From positions 12,169,287 to 12,233,286 of the forward strand of contig CP136061.1 in the NCBI GenBank assembly GCA_032622095.1: a stretch of 64,000 nucleotides of DNA. Reading direction: 5' to 3'. The notes below the pieces were generated by a model. It made no database searches and was not told the origin of the DNA. It worked only from the letters and a program-made list of their open reading frames with translations. Within the stretch, counting starts at the first letter, position 1. Every line of letters starts with the position of its first letter. Origin of the DNA: Siphonodentalium dalli (taxonomy: Eukaryota > Mollusca > Scaphopoda > Gadilida > Siphonodentaliidae). Below are positions 54,050-64,000 of the stretch, piece by piece. The position numbers and the translations under genes were made by a program.

Positions 54050-57000
54050 ATACTTGCTCAGATAAGATACAGCAAAACGCCGACCGCGTTGCGATGTTAT
54101 GGGGAGATCAGGGGTGATAAGACACACCAGAACGCCGACCCTGTTGTGATGTTATGCGTAATTCATATAGGGGATATAAGACACACTAGAACGCCAACCC
54201 TGTTGTGATGTTATGAGGAGTCTATACACGGGAGATAAGACACACTAGAACGCCGACCGTGTTGTGATGTTATGAGGAGTCCATACACGGGAGATAAGAC
54301 ACACCAGAACGCCGACCGTGTTGTGATGTTGTGAGGAGTCCATACACGGGAGATAAGACACACTAGAACGCCGACCGTGTTGTGATTTTATGAGGAGTCT
54401 ATACACGGAAGATAAGACACACTAGAACGCCGACCCTGTTGTGATGTTATGAGGAGTCTATACACGGGAGATAATACACAGTAGAACGCCGACCGTGTTG
54501 TGATGTTGTGAGGAGTCTATACACGGGAGATAAGACACACTAGAACGCCGACCGTGTTGTGATGTTATGAGGAGTCTATACACGGGAGATAAGACACAGT
54601 AGAACGTCGACCCTGTTGTGATGTTATGAGGAGTCTATACACGGGAGATAATACACAGTAGAACGCCGACCGTGTTGTGATGTTGTGAGGAGTCTATACA
54701 CGGGAGATAATACACAGTAGAACGCCGACCGTGTTGTGATGTTGTGAGGAGTCTATACACGGGAGATAATACACAGTAAAACGCCGACCGTGTTGTGATG
54801 TTGTGAGGAGTCTATACACGGGAGATAAGACACAGTAGAACGCCGACTGTGTTGTGATGTTATGAGGAATTTATACACGGGAGATAATACACAGTAGAAC
54901 GCCGACCGTGTTGAGATGTTATGAGGAGTCTATACACGGGAGATAAGACACAGTAGAACGCCGACCGTGTTGTGATGTTATGAGGAGTCTATACACGGGA
55001 GATAATACACCGTAGAACGCCGACCCTGTTGTGATGTTATGAGGAGTCTATACACGGGAGATAATACACAGTAGAACGTCGACCCTGTTGTGATGTTATG
55101 AGGAGTCTATACACGGGAGATAAGACACACTAGAACGCCGACCGTGTTGTGATGTTATGAGGAGTCTATACACGGGAGATAATACACAGTAGAACGTCGA
55201 CCCTGTTGTGACGTTATGAGGAGTCTATACACGGGAGATAAGACACACTAGAAAGCCGACCGTGTTGTGATGTTATGAGGAGTCTATACACGGGAGATAA
55301 TACACAGTAGAACGTCGACCCTGTTGTGATGTTATGAGGAGTCTATACACGGGAGATAATACACAGTAGAACGTCGACCCTGTTGTGACGTTATGAGGAG
55401 TCTATACACGGGAGATAAGACACACTAGAACGCGGACCGTGTTGTGATGTTATGAGGAGTCTATACACGGGAGATAATACACAGTAGAACGTCGACCCCG
55501 TTGTGATGTTATGAGGAGTCTATACACGGGAGATAAGACACACTAGAACGCCGACCCTGTTGTGATGTTATGAGGAGTCTATACACGGGAGATAATACAC
55601 ACTAGAACGCCGACCGTGTTGTGATGTTATGAGGAGTCTATACACGGGAGATAAGACACACCAGAACGCCGACCGTGCTATAATGTTATGAGGAGTCTAT
55701 ACACGGGAGATAAGACACACTTGAACGCCGACCGTGTTGTGATGTTATGAGGAGTCTATACACGGGAGATAAGACACACCAGAACGCCGACCGTGCTATA
55801 ATGTTATGAGGAGTCTATACACGGGAGATAAGACACACTTGAACGCCGACCGTGTTGTGATGTTATGAGGAGTCTATACACGGGAGATAAGACACACTTG
55901 AACGCCGACCGTGTTGTGATGTTATGAGGAGTCTATACACGGGAGATAAGACACACTAGAACGCCGACCGTGTTGTGATGTTATGAGGAGTCTATACACG
56001 GGAGATAAGACACAGTAGAACGCCGACCGTGTTGTGATGTTATGAGGAGTTTATACACGGGCGATAAAACACACTAGAACGCCGACCGTGTTGTGATGTT
56101 ATGAGGAGTCTATACACGGGAGATAAGACACACTAGAACGCCGACCGTGTTGAGATGTTATGAGGAGTCTATACACGGGAGATAAGACACACCAAAACGC
56201 CGACCCTGTTGAGATGTTATAATGAGTCTATACACGGGAGATAAGACACACTAGAACGCCGACCGTGTTGTGATGTTATGAGGAGTCTATACACGGGAGA
56301 TAAGACACACCAGAACGCCGACCGTGCTATAATGTTATGAGGAGTCTATACACGGGAGATAAGACACACTTGAACGCCGACCGTGCTATAATGTTATGAG
56401 GAGTCTATACACGGGAGATAAGACACACTAGAACGCCGACCGTGTTGTGATGTTATGAGGAGTCTATACACGGGAGATAAGACACACCAGAACGCCGACC
56501 GTGCTATAATGTTATGAGGAGTCTATACACGGGAGATAAGACACACTTGAACGCCGACCGTGCTATAATGTTATGAGGAGTCTATACACGGGAGATAAGA
56601 CACACTTGAACGCCGACCGTGTTGTGATGTTATGAGGAGTCTATACACGGGAGATAAGACACACTTGAACGGCGACCGTGTTGTGATGTTATGAGGAGTC
56701 TATACACTGGAGATAAGACACACTAGAACGCCGACCGTGTTGTGATGTTATGAGGAGTCTATACACGGGAGATAATACACAGTAGAACGTCGACCCTGTT
56801 GTGATGTTATGAGGAGTCTATACACGGGAGATAAGACACACTAGAACGCCGACCGTGTTGTGATGTTATGAGGAGTCTATACACGGGAGATAATACACAG
56901 TAGAACGTCGACCCTGTTGTGACGTTATGAGGAGTCTATACACGGGAGATAAGACACACTAGAAAGCCGACCGTGTTGTGATGTTATGAGGAGTCTATAC

Positions 57001-60000
57001 ACGGGAGATAATACACAGTAGAACGTCGACCCTGTTGTGATGTTATGAGGAGTCTATACACGGGAGATAATACACAGTAGAACGTCGACCCTGTTGTGAC
57101 GTTATGAGGAGTCTATACACGGGAGATAAGACACACTAGAACGCGGACCGTGTTGTGATGTTATGAGGAGTCTATACACGGGAGATAATACACAGTAGAA
57201 CGTCGACCCCGTTGTGATGTTATGAGGAGTCTATACACGGGAGATAAGACACACTAGAACGCCGACCCTGTTGTGATGTTATGAGGAGTCTATACACGGG
57301 AGATAATACACACTAGAACGCCGACCGTGTTGTGATGTTATGAGGAGTCTATACACGGGAGATAAGACACACCAGAACGCCGACCGTGCTATAATGTTAT
57401 GAGGAGTCTATACACGGGAGATAAGACACACTTGAACGCCGACCGTGTTGTGATGTTATGAGGAGTCTATACACGGGAGATAAGACACACCAGAACGCCG
57501 ACCGTGCTATAATGTTATGAGGAGTCTATACACGGGAGATAAGACACACTTGAACGCCGACCGTGTTGTGATGTTATGAGGAGTCTATACACGGGAGATA
57601 AGACACACTTGAACGCCGACCGTGTTGTGATGTTATGAGGAGTCTATACACGGGAGATAAGACACACTAGAACGCCGACCGTGTTGTGATGTTATGAGGA
57701 GTCTATACACGGGAGATAAGACACAGTAGAACGCCGACCGTGTTGTGATGTTATGAGGAGTTTATACACGGGCGATAAAACACACTAGAACGCCGACCGT
57801 GTTGTGATGTTATGAGGAGTCTATACACGGGAGATAAGACACACTAGAACGCCGACCGTGTTGAGATGTTATGAGGAGTCTATACACGGGAGATAAGACA
57901 CACCAAAACGCCGACCCTGTTGAGATGTTATAATGAGTCTATACACGGGAGATAAGACACACTAGAACGCCGACCGTGTTGTGATGTTATGAGGAGTCTA
58001 TACACGGGAGATAAGACACACCAGAACGCCGACCGTGCTATAATGTTATGAGGAGTCTATACACGGGAGATAAGACACACTTGAACGCCGACCGTGCTAT
58101 AATGTTATGAGGAGTCTATACACGGGAGATAAGACACACTAGAACGCCGACCGTGTTGTGATGTTATGAGGAGTCTATACACGGGAGATAAGACACACCA
58201 GAACGCCGACCGTGCTATAATGTTATGAGGAGTCTATACACGGGAGATAAGACACACTTGAACGCCGACCGTGCTATAATGTTATGAGGAGTCTATACAC
58301 GGGAGATAAGACACACTTGAACGCCGACCGTGTTGTGATGTTATGAGGAGTCTATACACGGGAGATAAGACACACTTGAACGGCGACCGTGTTGTGATGT
58401 TATGAGGAGTCTATACACTGGAGATAAGACACACTAGAACGCCGACCGTGTTGTGATGTTATGAGGAGTCTATACACGGGAGATAAGACACAGTAGAACG
58501 CCGACCGTGTTGTGATGTTATGAGGAGTTTATACACGGGAGATAAGACACACTAGAACGCCGACCGTGTTGTGATGTTATGAGGAGACTATACACGGGAG
58601 ATAAGACACACTAGAATGCAGACCGTGTTGTGATGTTATGAGGAGTCTATACACGGGAGATAAGACACACTAGAATGCCGACCCTGTTGTGATGTTATGA
58701 GGAGTCTATACACGGGAGATAAGACACAGTAGAACGCCGACTGTGTTGTGATGTTATGAGGAGTCTATACACGGGAGATAAGACACAGTAGAACGCCGAC
58801 CGTGTTGAGATGTTATGAGGAGTCTATACACGGGAGATAAGACACAGTAGAACGCCGACTGTGTTGTGATGTTATGAGGAGTCTATACACGGGAGATAAG
58901 ACACACTAGAACGCCGACCGTGTTGTGATGTTATGAGGAGTCTATACACGGGAGATAAGACACACTAGAATGCCGACCGTGTTGTGATGTTATGAGGAGT
59001 CTATACACGGGAGATAAGACACACTAGAATGCCGACCCTGTTGTGATGTTATGAGGAGTCTATACACGGGAGATAAGACACAGTAGAACGCCGACTATGT
59101 TGTGATGTTATGAGGAGTCTATACACGGGAGATAAGACACAGTAGAACGCCGACCGTGTTGAGATGTTATGAGGAGTCTATACACAGGAGATAAGACACA
59201 CTAGAACGCCGACTGTGTTGTGATGTTATGAGGAGTCTATACACGGGAGATAAGACACAGTAGAACGCCGACTGTTTTGTGATGTTATGAGGAGTCTATA
59301 CACGGGAGATAAGACACACTAGAACGCCGACCGTGTTGAGATGTTATGAGGAGTCTATACACGGGAGATAAGACACACTAGAATGCCGACCCTGTTGTGA
59401 TGTTATGAGGAGTCTATACACGGGAGATAAGACACACTAGAACGCCGACCGTGTTATGATGTTATGAGGAGTCTATACACGGGAGATAAGACACACTAGA
59501 ACGCCGACCGTGTTGTGATGTTATGAGGAGTCTATACACGGGATATAAGACACACTAGAACGCCGACCGTGTTATGATGTTATGAGGAGTCTATACACGG
59601 GAGATAAGACACAGTAGAACGCCGACCGTGTTGTGATGTTATGAGGAGTCTATACACGGGATATAAGACACACTAGAACGCCGACCGTGTTATGATGTTA
59701 TGAGGAGTCTATACACGGGAGATAAGACACACTAGAACGCCGACCGTGTTGAGATGTTATGAGGAGTCTATACACGGGAGATAAGACACACTAGAACGCC
59801 GATCGTGTTGTGATGTTATGAGGAGTCTATACACGGGAGATAAGACACACTAGAACGCCGACCCTGTTGTGATGTTATGAGGAGTCTATACACGTGGGGA
59901 AAAACACACTAGAACGCCGACCGTGTTGTTGTGTTATGAGGAGTCTATACACGGGAGATAAGACACACTAGAACGCCGACCGTGTTGTGATGTTATGAGG

Positions 60001-63000
60001 AGTCTATACACGGGAGATAAGACACACTAGAACGCCGACCCTGTTGTGATGTTATGAGGAGTCTATACACGTGGGGAAAAACACACTAGAACGCCGACCG
60101 TGTTGTTGTGTTATGAGGAGTCTATACACGGGAGATAAGACACACTAGAACGCCGACCGTGTTGTGATGTTATGAGGAGTCTATACACGGGAGATAATAC
60201 ACAGTAGAACGCCGACCGTGTTGAGATGTTATGAGGAGTCTATACACGGGAGATAATACACAGTAGAACGCCGACCGTGTTGTGATGTTATGAGGAGTCT
60301 ATACACGGGAGATAAGACACACCAGAACGCCGACCATGTTGTTATGTTATGATGAGTCTATACACGGGAGATAAGACACAGTAGAACGCCGACCATGTTG
60401 TGATGTTATGATGAGTCTATACACGGGAGATAAGACACACTAGAACGCCGACCGTGTTGTGATGTTATGAGGAGTCTATACACGGGAGATAATACACAGT
60501 AGAACGCCGACCGTGTTGAGATGTTATGAGGAGTCTATACACGGGAGATAATACACACTAGAACGCCGACCGTGTTGTTGTGTTATGAGGAGTCTATACA
60601 CGGGAGATAAGACACACTAGAACGCCGACCGTGTTGTGATGTTATGAGGAGTCTATACACGGGAGATAAGACACACTAGAACGCCGACCCTGTTGTGATG
60701 TTATGAGGAGTCTATACACGTGGGGAAAAACACACTAGAACGCCGACCGTGTTGTTGTGTTATGAGGAGTCTATACACGGGAGATAAGACACACTAGAAC
60801 GCCGACCGTGTTGTGATGTTATGAGGAGTCTATACACGGGAGATAATACACAGTAGAACGCCGACCGTGTTGAGATGTTATGAGGAGTCTATACACGGGG
60901 GATAAGACACACTAGAACGCCGACCGTGTTGAGATGTTATGAGGAGTCTATACACGGGGGATAAGACACACTAGAACGCCGACCGTGTTGTTATGTTATG
61001 AGGTGTCTATACACGGGAGATAAGACACACTAGAACGCCGACAGTGTTGTGATGTTATGAGGAGTCTATACACGGGAGATAAGACACACTAGAACGCCCA
61101 CCCTGTTGTGATGTTATGATGAGTCTATACACGGGAGATAAGACACACTAGAATGCCGACCGTGTTGAGATGTTATAATGAGTCTATACACGGGAGATAA
61201 GACACACTAAAACGCCGACCGTGTTGAGATGTTATGAGGAGTCTATACACGGCAAATAAGACACAGTAGAACGCCGACCGTGTTGTGATGTTATGAGGAG
61301 TCTATACACGGGAGATAAGACACAGTAGAACGCCGACCGTGCTGTGATGTTATGAGGAGTCTATACACGGGAGATAATACACAGTAGAACGCCGACCGTG
61401 TTGTGATGTTATGAGGAGTCTATACACGGGAGATAAGACACACTAGAACGCCGACCCTGTTGTGATGTTATGAGGAGTCTATACACGGGAGATAAGACAC
61501 AGTAGAACGCCGACCGTGTTGTAATGTTTTGAGGAGTCTATGCACGGGAGATAAGACACAGTAGAACGCCGATCGTGTTGTGATGTTATGAGGAGTCTAT
61601 ATACGGGAGACAAGACACACTAGAACGCCGACCCTGTTGTGATGTTATGAGGAGTCTATACACGGGGGATAAAACACACTAGAACGCCGACCGTGTTGTG
61701 GTTTTATGAGGAGTCTATACACGAGATAAGACACACTAGAACGCCGACCGTGTTGTGATGTTATGAGGAGTCTATATACGGGAGATAAGACACACCAGAA
61801 CGCCGACCCTGTTGTGATGTTATGAGGAGTCTATACACGGGGGATAAAACACACTAGAACGCCGACCGTGTTGTGGTTTTATGAGGAGTCTATACACGAG
61901 ATAAGACACACTAGAACGCCGACCGTGTTGTGATGTTATGAGGAGTCTACACACGGGAGATAAGACACACCAGAACGCCGACCGTGTTGTGATGTTATGA
62001 GGAGTCTATACACGGGAGATAAGACACACTTGAACGCCGACCGTGCTGTAATGTTATGAGGAGTCTATACACGGGAGATAAGACACACTTGAACGCCGAC
62101 CGTGTTGTGATGTTATGAGGAGTCTATACACGGGAGATAAGACACACTTGAACGCCGACCGTGTTGTGATGTTATGAGGAGTCTATACACGGGAGATAAG
62201 ACACACTAGAACGCCGACCGTGTTGTGATGTTATGAGGAGTCTATACACGGGAGATAAGACACAGTAGAACGCCGACCGTGTTGTGATATTATGAGGAGT
62301 TTATACATGGGACATAAGACACACTAGAACGCCGACCCTGTTGTGATGTTATGAAGAGTCTATACACGGGATATAAGACCCACCAGAACGCCGACCGTGT
62401 TGTGATGTTATGAGGAGTCTATACACGGGAGATAAGACACCCTAGAACGCCGACCGTGTTTTGATGTTATGAGGAGTCTATACACGGGAGATAAGACACA
62501 CTAGAACGCCGACCGTGTTGAGATGTTATGCGGAGTCTATACACGGGAGATAAGACACACTAGAACGCCGACCGTGTTGTGATGTTATGAGGAGTCTATA
62601 CACGGGAGATAAGACACAGTAGAACGCCGACCGTGTTGTGGTGTTATGAGGAGTCATATACAGGGGATATAAGACACACCAGAACGCCAACCGTGTTGTG
62701 ATGTTATGAGGAGTCTATATACGGGAGACAAGACACAATAGAACGCCGACCGTGTTGTGATGTTATGAGGAGTCTATACACGGGAGATAAGACACACCAG
62801 AACGCCGACCGTGTTGTGGTGTTATGAGGAGTCTATATACAGGGGATATAAGACACACCAGAACACCAACCGTGTTGTGATGTTATGAGGAGTCTATACA
62901 CGGGAGATAAGACACACTAGAACGCCGATCGTGTTGTGATGTTATGAGGAGTCTATACACGGGAGATAAGACACACTAGAACGCCAACCGTGTTGTGATG

Positions 63001-64000
63001 TTATGAGGAGTCTATACACGGGAGATAAGACACAGTAGAACGCCGACCGTGTTGTGATGTTATGAGGAGTCTATACACGGGAGATAAGACACACTAGAAC
63101 GCCAACCGTGTTGTGATGTTATGAGGAGTCTATACACGGGAGATAAGACACACTAGAACGCCGACCCTGTTGTGATGTTATGAGGAGTCTATACACGGGA
63201 GATAAGACACACCAGAACGCCGACCCTGTTGTGATGTTATGAGGAGTATATACACGGGAGATAAGACACAGTAGAACGCCGACCGTGTTGTGATGTTATG
63301 AGGAGTCCATACACGGGAGATAAGACACACCAAAACGCCGACCCTATTGTGATGTTATGCGTAATTCATATAGGGGATATAAGACACACCAGAACGCCGA
63401 CTTTGTTGTGATGTTATGAGGAGTCTATACACGGGAGATAAGACACACTAGAACGCCGACCCTGTTGTGATGTCATGAGGAGTCTATACACGGGAGATAA
63501 GACACACTAGAACGCCGACCCTGTTGTAATGTTATGAGGAGTCTATACACGGGAGATAAGACACACCAGAATGCCGACCCTGTTGTGATGTTATGAGGAG
63601 TCTATACACGGGAGATAAGACACACTAGAACGCCGACCATGTTGTGATATTATGAGGAGTCTATACACGGGAGATAAGACACACTAGAACGCCGACCGTG
63701 TTGTGATATTATGAGGAGTCTATACACGGGAGATAAGACACACTAGAACGCCGACTGTGTTGTGATGTTATGAGGAGTCTATACACGGGAGATAAGACAC
63801 ACCAGAACGCCGACCCTGTTGTGATGTTATGAGGAGTCTATACACGGGAGATAAGACACACTAGAACGCCGACCGTGTTGAGATGTTATGAGGAGTCTAT
63901 ACACGGGAGATAAGACACACTAGAACGCCAACCGTGTTGTGATGTTATGAGTCTATACACGGGAGATAAGACACACTAGAACGCCGATCGTGTTGTGATG
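54050..64000. repeat. 59-bp satellite array, continues beyond the window
   Basis: About 168 copies of a 59-bp unit (GAACGCCGACCGTGTTGTGA, TGTTATGAGGAGTCTATACA, CGGGAGATAAGACACACTA). Unit variants include AATACACAGTA, GTGCTATAATG, GACCCTGTTG and CGTGGGGAAAAACAC. Rare markers recur exactly 1711 bp apart, which is 29 units (GCGGACCG at 55432/57143, TATACACTGG at 56701/58412, GCGATAAAAC at 56061/57772). A 29-mer block at about 55050-56760 was therefore duplicated in tandem to about 58470. Another marker, ATGCGTAATTCATATAGGGG, occurs near both 54147 and 63357. Confidence 0.97.

Noticed and set aside
1-64000. tRNA or rRNA genes
   Set aside because: Scanned for B-box-like GGTTCGAATCC and conserved rRNA segments; none seen with confidence. 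A covariance-model search would settle it.

Overview
Repeat-dominated nuclear DNA from an animal, with no bacterial-style operons, rRNA or tRNA that I can see. The evidence is AT-rich non-coding DNA, many satellite/minisatellite arrays, MITE-like elements, non-LTR retrotransposon remains with animal-type APE endonuclease/RT and L1-like ORF1 motifs, and multicopy PIN-like 'HAFTGCDT' genes of a kind I associate with molluscs, cnidarians and other marine invertebrates. A lophotrochozoan such as a bivalve is my best guess, but the sequence does not prove it. No intact host housekeeping gene was recognised.

Layout. 1-4.5 kb: AT-rich DNA, a 65/105-bp minisatellite (1.0-3.5 kb) and duplicated unique blocks. 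5.7-9.6 kb: a Gln/Thr-rich CAA tract, a 39-bp minisatellite open in many frames, a 59-bp array and a broken L1-like ORF1. 9.9-11.5 kb: two non-autonomous DNA elements. 11.9-12.3 kb: the 5' part of a LINE with a 2A-like motif. 12.65-14.96 kb: a compact same-strand virus/Polinton-like cluster of a small two-helix membrane protein, a TATA-binding-protein (TBP) homologue and a DDE integrase; the integrase is broken by a stop, a frameshift and a foldback insertion. 15.5-28.1 kb: several copies of a hairpin-ended element, a giant palindromic element carrying head-to-head PIN-like pseudogenes (18.5-22.5 kb), a LINE EN-RT fragment and 17-bp and 31-bp arrays. 28.9-44 kb: a 1-kb dispersed repeat, 50-, 21-, 55-, 46- and 47-bp arrays, foldback MITEs and a few unassigned ORFs. 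44.4-45.6 kb: one element nested in the hairpin of another. 45.7-48.8 kb: a 35-bp GC-rich array. 49-54 kb: second copies of dispersed repeats, a second TTAA-bounded element and a third PIN-like pseudogene. 54.0-64.0 kb: a 59-bp satellite running off the window end, with a tandemly duplicated 29-mer higher-order unit of 1711 bp.

Tandem arrays alone occupy roughly 22 kb, about a third of the window. The most interesting item is the 12.65-14.96 kb cluster. Its genes are intronless, 31 bp apart or overlapping by 8 bp, and combine a transcription-initiation factor with an integrase. That looks like an endogenised DNA virus or Polinton/Maverick-type element that brings its own TBP. The second is the family of elements whose terminal inverted repeats are each a near-perfect 69-bp hairpin, seen seven times plus one diverged copy, with clear 6-bp target duplications at two copies and a TTAA-bounded variant at two others.
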